A DNA stretch of 64,000 nt from Cenococcum geophilum 1.58 (taxonomy: Eukaryota > Ascomycota > Dothideomycetes > Gloniales > Gloniaceae), in NCBI GenBank assembly GCA_001692895.1, contig KV748209.1, forward strand, positions 310,001 to 374,000, read 5' to 3'. A program made the position numbers and the translations under genes. A model generated the notes under the pieces. It was not told the DNA's origin, did not search any database, and saw only the letters and a program-made list of their open reading frames with translations. Positions 45,366 through 56,900 of the stretch are shown piece after piece; the first letter of the stretch is position 1; each line of letters starts with the position of its first letter.

Positions 45366-45894
45366 CTGATCAGTAAGCGCGCACAGATTAGCAATTACTC
45401 AATACCTCCCCCTAAGCGATATATATAACAGCAACCACCCATTTAAACTCCTAGTATAACCTACTAAAAGGTCAGAAGTTAGGGATTACGGACTTATCTC
45501 TAACTCTATATACTTATTTAAGTCTTAGTACGGTTTACTAGAAGTATAATAGACGCGAATACAGACCTATACGGAACCCCTACCCTTAAACCTCCTTTAA
45601 ACCTCAAACCCCTATTCCTACTATACCTCCCCTAATACCTCTAACCTCTCTCAGACCCCTTACAAAGACCCCTCACCCCTCTATAAACTACTACGGACCT
45701 ATTAATTGCCTTTATAAACCGTTACAAGACCTTATAGAAACCCCTACCCTCCTATAAACCGCTATAGACATTAATCACCCTTACGGACCACTACAAGACC
45801 CTTCTACCCGCTACGTACTACACTATATAGTATAGCAGGTATTAGCAAGCAAGTTAGCGAAGGCCAAAAAAAATAAAGATAAGGAGTTAACGTT
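45366..45894 (+). other. C7 untranslated leader
   Basis: CT-rich leader with repeated TATAAACCGYTAYAGA and ACGGACC words, no coding content. It ends shortly before the gag ATG at 45895. Confidence 0.6.
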
Positions 45895-48800
45895 ATGTCT
45901 ATAAACGACGTTAACGACTATATTAGTTTTAAAATCCTTAAATATAGATACTTTAAGCTTATAAACGACAACCTATAAAAGCAATACTAGGAAAACTTTG
46001 CGGACTTTACAGAAGCTATTTTTAAAGCCTATAACCCCACTACTATCCGTAAACTACGAACCCTCTTACGTAACTAAGGTGTATGGGTTAAAAGGAATAA
46101 ACGAGTTACTGTTATATAGTCCTTATATAATATAATATACGAGAAGGACCAAACGGAATAGACTAAAGAGGAAATTCTAGACCAGTTCTAAGAAACTAAG
46201 GAACTCTTTACTTCTTTTAAACTTAATATAATCGCTAGCCTTATACCTAACCCACTTAACTAAATTCGTCCTATAAACCTAAGCGGCTTTAGACTTAACC
46301 TTATTGGCCAAAATATACCCTACTCTTAAGTTATAGATTATAATACCCCTATAAACTAAAATACGGACCAAATTACCCCTGCTATTTAAGTTATAGATTT
46401 ATAAGCCATATATCCGCAAGCCATAGATCCGTAAGTTATAGATCCGCAACCCACCTAAGTAAAGACCTATAGTAAGGAGCTAGCTAACCTAGCTAAGCTC
46501 TATACTAACGAATCTAAGTATAGCAGTAAAAATAATAATTTTAACTTTAAACTAACTATCTTTACGGACCTCTACTAGAAGGCTAATATTCCTAAATAAG
46601 AGTTTAGCTAAGCCTACTCTACCATACTGCGCGGCCTAGCACTTAACCACTACTACACTAACCTTAAAAGCAACCCCCTTAGTGTCCCCTTTAATAAGCT
46701 ATACAAAGCTACCCATAACTACTTTAAAGGACCGGAATATAGGCGTAATATCCTTACCCAATGGAATATAACTAAGCTACGGACCGTAATTAACAAGAAT
46801 ACCGAAAAATCGACTATAGAGTGTCTGCAAATCCTTATTAAAGACCTCCAGCACCTATAGCACGGCCTTAACGCCAAGCTTTAAACAAACAACTTCCTGC
46901 ACAATAAACTTATTACGGCTTACTAAGAAGTAGAGCCCTATAAGTACGCCTATTATAAGCCTACAGATACCTTAGCTAGCCTTATTAATAACCTATACTC
47001 CTCTATTATAATATACGAAGTCTTAAACCTACTAGGCAGCACTTAAGCCTTTGCTATAGATATTCAATATCTGCAGATAGACTTAGACGTCCACTTTACG
47101 GACCGCCGTTACCGCTAGCAGCACCTATACCGACTAAGTCCCACCTATAACCCCCGCAGTAACTCCTATATAAAAGCATACCCCTATAGACGAATAAGCC
47201 AGAAATGCTTCATATATAGCAAGGAAGGATGTTAGTTTATAAGGCATACCTAAGAAGAACATAATAGGTCTAAGAAGAGATTTAATAAACGAATTAGCCA
47301 GTTTATTTTAGAATATAAAGGAAAGGAAGAAGAGGAGCCCCCTAATAAGTTAATAAAAGCCCTTATAATTAACTTTAACCTAAACAACTAAGAATAGGAG
47401 ACCCTAGAGACGTTCCTAATTACTTTTAGACCTTTTACGGACAGCTAAGCCTTTAATATTACGACCGTATTAGCTAACTATTCCTTTATACACTTAGTTA
47501 CGCCTAAAAACTATTCCATAAGTACCCCTATTATAAACGTTATAGATTATAAGCAGGACCTATTTGCATATATCACCATAAAACGCTATACCCCTAAGGA
47601 ATTCTATAGTATTATAATCGACATAGGCGCCTCTAAGAAGTCTACTACAGGCTACGGATAATACCTCATATATAAGACCACCGCAAATAATAATACGGAC
47701 ATTAATATTACGCAAACTAGGGCCGTAAACGTCCAATTCGGCATTAGCTTAACTGCATTAATTAGATTAGTTGCAGTTAAGACCCCAATTAGCCTAGTTA
47801 ACTTCTATATAGTAAAAGCAGACACCCCTTTCTTACTTTGCCTTACGGACATAGACAGGTTATAGGTTTACTATAACAATATTACGGACACCTTAATCGG
47901 CCCCATAACTGCCCTAAAAAGTAAGCATATTACCCTACTAATTACATAACGATTTAGACACCCGTTCCTTATATAGGGAGAGACTTTACAAACCTACATT
48001 TAAAAATCTTTTAACTATAACCCGTGCTACCTTACCAGTATAGAGATCTACTGTCTATACTGCCATTTCGGCTACTTATTAGCCGAAAAGCTATATAGAG
48101 TCCTTAAACGCTCTAAATACAACAATATTAATAGGAAGGCAGTTAATTACCTAACTAAATACTACTCCTTTTACCAGAAATACGGACGTTCCCCAAGCTA
48201 ATTTAAGTTTACCCTTTATAAGGACCTTAACTTTAACCACTTAGTATACGTAGACATTATATATATTAACGGCAGCCCAGTATTATATATAATTAACGAA
48301 GTAACCCGCTACCAAGCCGCCTATTAGTTGCAAAATATATCTATAAAGCATACTTAGGATACTTTACAGACCTATTAAATTAACACGTACGTTAGACCTC
48401 CTAAGTATATTACCTATAACGCTAGTAAAAACTTTATTAGTAAGGAATTCCAGCAGTATACCACAGCTATAGCTATATCAACAAAAAGTATTCTAGTTAA
48501 GGCGTATTAGTCTATTAAACTTATTAAGTAAGCTCACCTAGCTCTACAGAGAGCTTATTAGATTATTATAGACAAATATAAGAATATCTAAAAGGAACTA
48601 GCTTTATAGATGGCCGTAAAAGCCGTTAATAATACCGCTAGCCCTAACGGACTAGTACCCACCCTCTTAGTTTACGGAGCTTACCTAAGAATAAGTAACC
48701 TAGGCCCCCCTACCCCATCTATTACGGAACGAGCAGCTATAATATAAAAGGCAATAGTTAAAATAGTTAAATTACAGGCTAAACAAACTATTAATAACGC

Positions 48801-50802
48801 CCTATACTACCGCAACAGACCTAATATAACCTTAGTACACAACCTCCTGCTTAACTTTAAAGTCCTTATATAGCGCAAAAGCGGTAGTTAAAATGGACCT
48901 TACTATCTACTAGCCGTAGAAAACGAGACGTGCTGCGTATAGCTTCTTAGCAGGCTAACTAGCTTTAAAAGCACGTCCGTAAAACCCTACTTTCGGCCTA
49001 AAAACACCCATAACGTTAAGCCAAATAAACTAGAAGCAACCGCTAAACCAGACGAACCAAAAACAACTGCCGAATCAGATAAACTGGAGGCACCCTTACT
49101 TACCCTAGAGGTCCCCTAGAAACCCACTAAACCTACTAAACCTACTATAAAGCGTGGCCAAGGGCGCCCCCGTAAGAATTCTATAATAGAGAACCACCTA
49201 ACCTTTACAGGCACATCCGTAAAGCAATCTCCGCCTATAGATATATTAGTTCTAGTATAGGAAACCCCTTTTATAGACTTATAGCGTAAAGAGATTAACG
49301 GACTACTTAAAAAGGGTATCTTTATAATTATAACGGAGAGAGACGTTCCGTAAGGCGTCCGTATATTTAACTTACGCTTTATTAATAAGATTAAACACCC
49401 TAGTACTAATAAAGCCTTTAAGAAATTAAGGCTTATTATATAAGTTTATAATAACCAGGAAAAAGACCTAGTTTTTATATAATCGCCTATAATTTAATAG
49501 GTTAGTTAACGAATTATACTCGTACTTATGCCTAGACTATAGCAAACTAAATCCGTAGCCCTTTACTTACGGGATATTTTATAAGCCTATATATAGTCTA
49601 ATACCTACCTAAGTAGGGATATCTTTATACAACTACTCTATAAGCTTAACCTATAACTAGAAATAATTTTATAGGTTATAAAACCTCTTTATAGAGTACC
49701 AGAAGCCAAAAACTATTAGTTTAAAACATACTAGCAGCACTACGTTAGTAAACTTAAAATAAAACAGTCGACCTACGACCCCTACCTCCTATACAGCCTA
49801 TTAAACGGCCTTAGTATTGTTAGACTCTAAATAGACAATACCCTCTTTTTAGCAGACCGGACATTTATAAACGCTAAAGAGACTAAACTATAAAAAGCTA
49901 AGTTCCTAGTAAAGCCGTAAAAGTAGTTAACTAAGTAAACTCCAATTAAGTTTAACGGAGGCTTAATTACATAAAAAGGCAACTTAATCTAACTAACCTA
50001 GGAACGCCAAGCTTAAAACCTAAAGCTTATTATAGCAAAGCCTATAAACCTTACTAGTTCCTGCGGAGAGACCTATAAAACTATAAATATAAAGGACTAA
50101 TACGCTGCATAGCGTGCAAGAGGCGCCTATATTACTACAGTCTGCCAACCTAAATCTACCTATAACTTATCCTTTGCGGCCTAGGTAGTAGATCTATAAA
50201 AAGAAAATATTAAGCAGCTTAATAAGCGCATTTAGTGGCAAATTGGTAATATGGTGAGGGGACTTACTTTTATACCACTAGACCTAAGTTCCTTTAGCTT
50301 ACTAGTATTTACGGACGCCTCCTTTACTAATAATAAAGACCTATTATTACAAATCAGCTTTATAATTATACTTACGGACCATAATTAGGACGCAAATATA
50401 CTGCACTAGTTTTTAATTAAGTACAAATAAGTAACCCGTATTATACTAGCTTTTAAACTATATATACTAGCTTATAGATTTAATATAACAGCTATAATCA
50501 AATTAACAGTCTAGAAGATTCTATAACTGGAGTAATTACCCCTAGTTTTATACACCGATTTAAAGTCCCTTTACGACTACCTAGTTAAATTAGGTATGAT
50601 ATAAAAGAAGAGGCTTATAGTTGACCTAATATACTTACATTAGGCCTATAAACGATATAAGATTATAAAGGTTAAATAGATTAGTAGTAGAGATAACCTA
50701 GCGGACGCTATAACTAAGGTAAAGCTGTGTTAAACCCTTAAAACCCTAATTAATATAAATAAGCTTAACCTAAAAGTTATAGAATAGGTAGAACGGGACT
50801 AA
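45895..50802 (+). pseudogene. Copia C7 gag-pol polyprotein, RIP-mutated but in one frame
   Basis: ATG 45895 to TAA 50800-50802 is one frame of 1635 codons interrupted only by TAA/TAG at former Gln positions. Gag has SINDVNDYISFKILKYRYF at the start, and a zinc-knuckle relic QKCFIYSKEGC is at 47190-47230. The protease has IIIDIGASKKST at 47615-47650. The integrase region has CHFGYLLAEKL (48062-48095), YINGSPVLYIINEVTRYQ (48260-48320) and ITYNASKNFISKEFQQY (48400-48460), with Asp to Asn changes. A GQGRPRKNS linker is near 49155-49185. RT has ALQRKEINGLLKKG-like sequence near 49275-49315, LYRVPEAKNYQF (49690-49730) and RLQIDNTLFLADRTF (49820-49865), where one active-site Asp is Asn. RNase H has FTDASFTNNKD (50305-50345) and NLADAITKVK (50695-50730). 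Dead, but the best preserved frame in the window. Confidence 0.93.
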
Positions 50803-51254
50803 CGAAGTACCTATGGTACGCCTACGGCCCGTTAAAAGGCCGTACGGCTTATTATACGGCCTATTCTACGGACCGTAAGCTATTAGGTGGAAAAACGGTA
50901 GAAAGCTATAATAGAACTTAGTAGACTTACGTAACCTGCCAAATTCTACTATATTCTGCCATAGTGGTTAAATTAACCAATTACAATTTTCTATACCGGG
51001 CATAAAAAATCGCCATTAGCTCGCTTAGCACTAGCGCCTTAGCGGCCCTTAAAATCTAACTTACTGCCCATCAAAAGGCCGTATAGTTTATTTTACGAAC
51101 CGTAAGCAGGACTTACGGCCAGCTTAAGGTACCGTTTAGAAGGCAGCCTAGACAGTACCTTAGGGGAGATTTCCTATATATTTTCCTTTATATTCTATAG
51201 TTTTATTAAAGCAATTACAGAGGCTGTATACAGGCGGTTTTATTTTTTAAGTAC
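50803..51254 (+). repeat. C7 3' untranslated region with repeated ACGGACCGTAAGC and module M1
   Basis: A stretch GCCCGTTAAAAGGCCGTACG...TACGGACCGTAAGC at about 50827-50880 returns in diverged form at 51066-51108. Module M1 copy d (50976-51048, antisense) lies between the two. Confidence 0.75.
50976..51048 (-). repeat. Hairpin module M1, copy d
   Basis: AACCAATTACAATTTTCTAT to CTTAGCGGCCC. It is the most diverged copy, core ATTTTCTATACCGGGCATAAAAAAT. The outer part GCTCGCTTAGCACTAGCGCC is intact. Confidence 0.82.
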
Positions 51255-51528
51255 TGCTAGTATATAATTACAGCACCTGTTATACTAAACGCGTACTTAC
51301 GCGTTCGGTACACTAGGTACGCGTTTACGCATTTAGTGCACTAACCACTTACTTACGCGTCTGGTGCACTTATAAAGCACTAACTAATTAGGGGGGAGGT
51401 GTATTAGTATATAGACCACGTAGTCTGCTTTATACAATCGACAGTTACTATCTAAACAAGCATATAATACTACATATATTTCGTGCCCGTGGATACAACT
51501 TACTCGTGCTATTAAGTTAGTACGAACA
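51255..51528 (+). repeat. 3' LTR of C7
   Basis: TGCTAGTATATAATTACAG to TAGTACGAACA. It differs from the 5' copy almost only by transitions. One ACGCGT of the four has become ACGCAT. Confidence 0.9.
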
Positions 51529-52620
51529 ATAATTTTTATAGTACGCCCTATTAAAAATGCTTAGATAAACTTAATTATCTAGTTTATTAGGCCTTTATTT
51601 CTTAGGATTTATAAAAGTCTCTTATATAATATATTATTAAATATTCCGCTTAGGTCTAGACTTAGTATAGATATAATATATCCTAAGTAAGCTTACTATA
51701 CCGCTTAAATACTAGAGGTAATTAGAAAGAGGGCTAAAAGGGTTAATCTTTTCTTTGCCGCTTCTTATATACATTTTATAACTATCTTTTTTAAAAGCCT
51801 TTTTAAGGTTAGTAGCTTTCTAAAATAGAGTAGTCTTTTTTTATACCTTTTATAAGACGACTATAGTTATTACTTTAAAGTATTTAGGTAGTTCGCCTCT
51901 CTAAGGGTAGGTAGTTACGACGTTAGCAAATTATATTACTACTACTTTTACTACAGCTTTATTGCCTTATTTAGGTCTTATTTAGCCTTAACACTTTACT
52001 AGTAGGGAGCTTTTATATAGCGTCCTTTATTTCTTTTACTAATATTATATAACTTATATTAATAGATAAGGGGTAAAATTAGCTACTAATATTCTATAGG
52101 TCTGTTTAGCCCGCGCCTAAAAAGAACCTCTACTAATATTTAATATTTTCCTTATTATTATTTATATACTAGTCCTATTCTATCTAGTAAAGTATAAATA
52201 GGTAAAAGTCCCCTAGCGTCTCTTTAGCAGCTTGCCTACTTTACTTTAATATACGCTAGAGTCCTTATTATATAGTTTAGTAGGATTTAAGGTAATTTCT
52301 TCTAGGAATTAGCGCTAGCTATTTCTATCCTCCTTATATTATCTTCTTAGGCCTATTTTTTAGGGCCTTATAGCTCTATTAGTAGTAGGCTTTATTAATT
52401 ACGCTATACTATTACCTTACCCTTTTTACGCCTATAAGTAGTTAGGCCATTTCTAGCGACTATTTACGGTAGACGTATTTTCTAGGCTAGGCCTTTAGGT
52501 AGTATTTTTTTTAAGTAGTTACTTATAATCCTTTAGATATTCTCTAGTAATACCTAAGGTATAGCTACTAGCCTATTAGTAACTTTCTAGGTATACTTTT
52601 TTAAGTTAAATTTCTTAGTA
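51529..52620 (-). pseudogene. LINE-B, RT N-terminal part
   Basis: Minus-strand reading gives a stretch before the RT (QLPTLREANYLNTLK-like, 51870-51910), then ISILSLDLSGIFNNILYKRL at about 51625-51685 (SxDVSGAFDNV in intact LINEs, second Asp now Asn), then LLQILRNKGLINQIIKF and FLIGRTIKI at the C7 junction. The reading resumes at 45091. The upstream coding part is very degraded. After 45004 the text jumps to a post-RT region at 32910, so LINE-B also seems to have an internal deletion. Confidence 0.72.
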
Positions 52621-52679
52621 ANNTNTCTTTAGCGNGTTTATTACNCTAATNTNGCGATATTAAGTNTTATCCNTATAGG
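52621..52679. other. Head-to-head LINE junction with ambiguous bases
   Basis: About ten single N calls in 60 bp exactly where minus-strand LINE-B gives way to plus-strand LINE-C. The join may be a consensus or assembly artefact between repeats. Confidence 0.6.
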
Positions 52680-53149
52680 TATATAGTCTAAGATAATTAC
52701 TAGCTTATCTACTTTATAAGGAAAAGAAGGGTAAGTAGTAACCTAGCCTTAATAGTAAATATCTAAGGCTATAAAGAAAAACTAGAAGCTACCCTTAAGG
52801 TCCTAGGGGTTTAGGTAGACTTTAGGTTAAACTAAAATAAGTATATTATATAGACTACTTATAAAAGAGGAGTAGTACTTTTAGCAGTATTATAAATAAC
52901 TACCTTAATATAAGGACCCTCTTTTAAATATATACGCCTATTATATATAGTAGTAATAAGGTTAATAATACTATACAGCTTTTAGATTAAGGGCCTAAGA
53001 CTAAATAGCAAGGTATTAATAAAAAGCTCTTTAGCGCTACTAGCTAAGCTATAAAACTAATACCTATATAGAACTATAGGGGCCTATAGAAGAATACTAC
53101 GCGCTATACTAGAATATAAAGCATTAGTTCTACTACTAGACTTACATAT
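52680..53149 (+). pseudogene. LINE-C, first piece
   Basis: The plus strand reads EKLEATLKVLGVQVDFRLN at about 52772-52835, the same segment as in LINE-A, then the downstream region with YIELQGPIEEYYA-like sequence near 53065-53105. It is interrupted at 53149 by a probable solo LTR. Confidence 0.72.
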
Positions 53150-53387
53150 TATTGAACAGTTAATTAAGGATAAGAACTGTCTATTAAAGAGGGCTCTAGA
53201 AGCTCTTTATATATATTAGGTAAGTCTAGATAAGTAAGTTAAAACAGGTAATAGAAATAAGTAATAAGATATTTAATAAGATATTTAGTTATAAGTTAAG
53301 AGATAACTAAGATATAGTTCGTATAGACGATCTAGGTAATTAGATAGTAGTATAATAGTAGTAAAGAAAGTCCGATCTAGGTCGATA
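53150..53387. repeat. Probable solo LTR in LINE-C
   Basis: A 238-bp segment absent from the matching place in LINE-A (about 31155). Ends TATTGAACAG...GTCGATA are what RIP would make of TGTTGA...TCGACA, an LTR-type inverted pair. Flanks CATAT (53145-53149) and TATAT (53388-53392) could be a 5-bp target duplication with one C-to-T change. It contains TTTATATATATT as a possible TATA box. No other copy is in the window. Confidence 0.6.
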
Positions 53388-53396
53388 TATATTAAC

Positions 53397-53609
53397 TATT
53401 GGTTATATAAGGGGATATTACATAGCTACGGTTCGTAGATGGTATAATAATTGTTGTTCTTGTATATATTAGGGAGGGCGAGGAGCTTAAGGCTCCTCGC
53501 CACGCTACTGCCGCGGCGACACGTAATGGCAACTTACCGCACGTAACGGCAACTTGCCACCTATAATGGCAATTTACCTTATATAGTAACTACTTGCCTT
53601 TATTCCTAA
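53397..53609 (-). repeat. 3' LTR of C8
   Basis: Minus-strand TGTTAGGAATAAAGG to TATAACCAATA, with GGCAAGTTGCC palindromes and the AGGAGCCTTAAGCTCCT inverted repeat. Confidence 0.95.
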
Positions 53610-53792
53610 CACTAGCAACTCTTCTTTTATAGTTGCTATCTATATATATATATACCGCTTAACTAGCGTAGTAAATATTAATCCTTTTTACTTACTATTA
53701 CTATTATAATATAAGTCTCGCTGTCCCAAAATTTGCCTCTTAATACGTAGTGCTTTCTTACTTAGGAGTTATAGGTATATATCTTATTTAGA

Positions 53793-53865
53793 GGGCCGCT
53801 AAGGCGCTAGTAATAAGCGAGCTAATAGCGATTTTCTATCCCGGGGATAAAAAATCCTAATTGGC
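53793..53865 (+). repeat. Hairpin module M1, copy e
   Basis: GGGCCGCTAAGGCGCTAGTA to CCTAATTGGC, antisense to C8. It runs directly into palindrome M2. Confidence 0.87.
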
Positions 53866-53873
53866 AATTAGAT

Positions 53874-53896
53874 AACTTTGACCGCCGGTTAAAGTT
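53874..53896. repeat. Palindrome M2 in C8
   Basis: AACTTTGACCGCCGGTTAAAGTT, followed by CCTAGATATCTTAAGACC. Nine bases separate it from module M1. Confidence 0.85.
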
Positions 53897-53922
53897 CCTA
53901 GATATCTTAAGACCTTATATAA

Positions 53923-56900
53923 CTAAGAAATTTCTAGGGACTCCCTTTTAACCTACCTTTAACTTATATATATAGAGTATTTATATTAACAAACGTCTCT
54001 AGTGCCTTATTTGGGTTCGCCTTTATTATTACATCTACTAGGTTATTTTAGCTATTAATCTATTAAATTTTAAAGAGTTTTTAACGCTTATAGGATTGCT
54101 AAAGTACTATAATATTAATTATAAGGCGCTTCTCCTTTATAGTACTAAGCTTAATTAAATACTTATAAAGGGAATATAAGTNNGTNTATATAATTATAGG
54201 NATAATAGGAAGTTCGAGTTAATCTATAATTATCTTTAGGGTAGTTCTAATTATAATTGCTATATTAACTCCGCTAACTATTCTATATATCTCTAATGTT
54301 AAAACACTTTAGGTAATACGCTTGCTTTTAGTTAAGCTCTAATAGATAAGATTACTATAGATTATAAAGTTATTCTCTTTAGTAAATTCGTTTATAATAA
54401 TAATCTTATATCCTAACTAGAAGCTAAAATCTTTATTATTTATAAATAATCTATTAACAAATATAAAGAGCTTAGTAGTAGGAAGATTAATAGGCACGTA
54501 GAGTAGTCCCTAATTAAGATGGTTTATTTACTAGAAAAGACGCTTATTTAGGGCAAGAATATTATCCTTAGTTAGTTTCTAGTATTAGGCGGCAATAGAG
54601 AGATTAAATAAAGCCTTAGGTTAATAGATAGAAGTAATATAAGCTCTACAAGCGCGTTACTCCACATATCCTTACTTTAAAGAATTAGCGTTAATAATAT
54701 TAATCTTCTTACCTTAACCCTTCTAGCGTAGAGTAATAGAATCCTTATTTAAGGAAAGGATGCATCTATTAAAGAGTAATAGTATTATTAAACTAAGCTT
54801 TTTCTTTAGCTTTGCTATAAAATTTGCCTTTACTAGCTCGTCTTCTTTAAGAGCTAAAAATTAGTTATCTCCTAAGATAATTATATTATTAGTTTATATG
54901 CCAATAATTCTAAATAGAGTTTCTATAGTTATAATAAGGAAGTAGGGATTAAATATAAAAGTAGTTATTAAAAGCTTCTCTTTATAGTGCTTGCTATAGG
55001 TAGCCTACTAGTAAGTTCCTACCTTTGCAATCCTATATAATGGCTTAAGTATAACTATAATTATATCTTTAGGATACTGGTAGCGAATTTACTCTAGAAG
55101 GTATGCTAATACTAAGCGCTAAAGGTGCGTCTCTAGTTGGGTGTGGGCTTAAGTAATATCTTACGGATAAACCGCTATTTTATTTTTATTAAGAAGAGAG
55201 CTAGCGTAATAATAACTCGCTAACTAGCTTGTTAAATTATAGGAGACTACATAAAAATTACCTCCTTACTATTATTGTTATAGCCTTAGATAATAAGCCT
55301 TAATTTCTTAAATAGGGCGTTAGTAGCTTTNCNNTTAATCTTNTTAACNATNCTTAACTTNAANATNCNAACTNTATTAAACTTAGTANGGTTATACTTC
55401 TTAAANTTAAAGACTCCTCTTATAATAAGACTATTAATCTCCTACTTATTAGATACTTAGAAAGGAGCTCTTAAAGTTATAATACAACCTTCCTTTTAGA
55501 GCTATTTTACAAGTTTAAAGTTAGCCTTCTCCTTAGCTATTATAAAGGCCATTAATAACTTAACTCTATTTTTAATAGCGGCAATAAATTATTCTTTAAA
55601 ATTAATAAGATATTAGCGATTTTATAATCCCTTTAGGTAACCTCTGCCGCGTTATAGTTATAGCGTATCTACTATAATTATATTAGAATTATAGTTGCCT
55701 TCTAAAGTATATTAATCGTGGTTTTTTTCTAAGGTATTTTTTAGGGCATCCTATAAAGGCTTAGAATTATTATCTTTATAATAAGGCTTAATAATAGTTA
55801 AACGGAATTAAGTAGGTCCGTAAGGCATCTAAATAGTATAAGTTTAACTATTAATTATAATAAGTTAGTGTGGGCTTAACTATCCTCCCTTTTTATACTA
55901 TACGCATACCTTAAACTAGAGTAACAGATTAAGCGTAGTTAAGGTATTTAGGCTATTTTTTATTTCTAGTGCGTTATTAACCTAGTATATAGCGTAGAGA
56001 CGTTATACCTTCTTTATTGCCTTATAAATAGCCTTAGCTCGTTATATAATAGAGGGAGATAGTAAAAAATTATTAGTTATTTAAGGGTAGGCGCTAAAGA
56101 CTAGTAATATAGGTATAAGTCTATCTAGGCCAGCGGAATTATTAATAGCTTTAATAGCTATTTATAAGGTAAGTTTTTTACTAATATTCTTTAGTTTTAA
56201 AGAGATAATCTTATATACGCGGCGTAATAGCGTATAATATTATTTTACTTTTCTAATACTATTATATACCTTAATAGGGACTTTCTTAACCTTAATTGCC
56301 ATTACCTTTATCTATTATTAAAACTCTATAGATAAGAAGTTCTTTCCTATATTATAGACGATTTAATTAGGGGGTTTTAAATAAACATTAATCTAGTATA
56401 ACTAAAGGGTCTCCTATATATTTCTAGCTAATATATTTTTAAAAAACGCGCGGCTTAAAAAAAGGTTAAGAAGTTAATAACTTAGAGTACTAGCTTACCG
56501 CTAAAATATATAACGTTAATAATAATATAGAAGTTAAAGTCGTAGTTATTCTTAAGGGTAAACTTAAATCGGCTAGGGGACTTCTAGTTTATTTAGTAGT
56601 AATAGTAATACTTTATAAAATGCTTAATTACCTTAACCTTAACTTTATAGCCTACTTACTAAAGAACCCTAAATAATTAATAAATAGATAGGTGGCTAAA
56701 ATAATGGTATAGTTAGCGTAATTCTAACTTAGTTAAGTGGCTTTAAGTAATACTCTTTTTTAGTTAATAAAGGAGTAACTAGGGGTAACCCTACTTACGT
56801 ATAATAGGCACCTAATTATCTCCCTAAATAAGTATATTCTTAAGGCCGTTAAGCCTAATACCTAACTTATTTATATCTTTAATATAAAATAGAAATAGAG

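Larger units (their letters stand above)
45092..51528 (+). mobile_element. Ty1/Copia retrotransposon C7 (family gamma), full length
   Basis: About 6.4 kb inserted in the RT region of LINE-B, with LTRs at about 45092-45365 and 51255-51528. Flanks TTAAT (45087-45091) and ATAAT (51529-51533) match at four of five bases, consistent with one substitution in a 5-bp target duplication. The 5' boundary of the LTR is set from the inverted ends TGCTAGTA...TACGAACA in the right copy and could be off by some bases. LINE-B continues on both sides in the same orientation. Confidence 0.92.

Noticed and set aside
53388-53396. Reading the flanks of C8 as part of one larger element with the solo LTR
   Set aside because: C8 has its own exact TTAAC duplication, and the 238-bp segment is unlike the C8 LTR.
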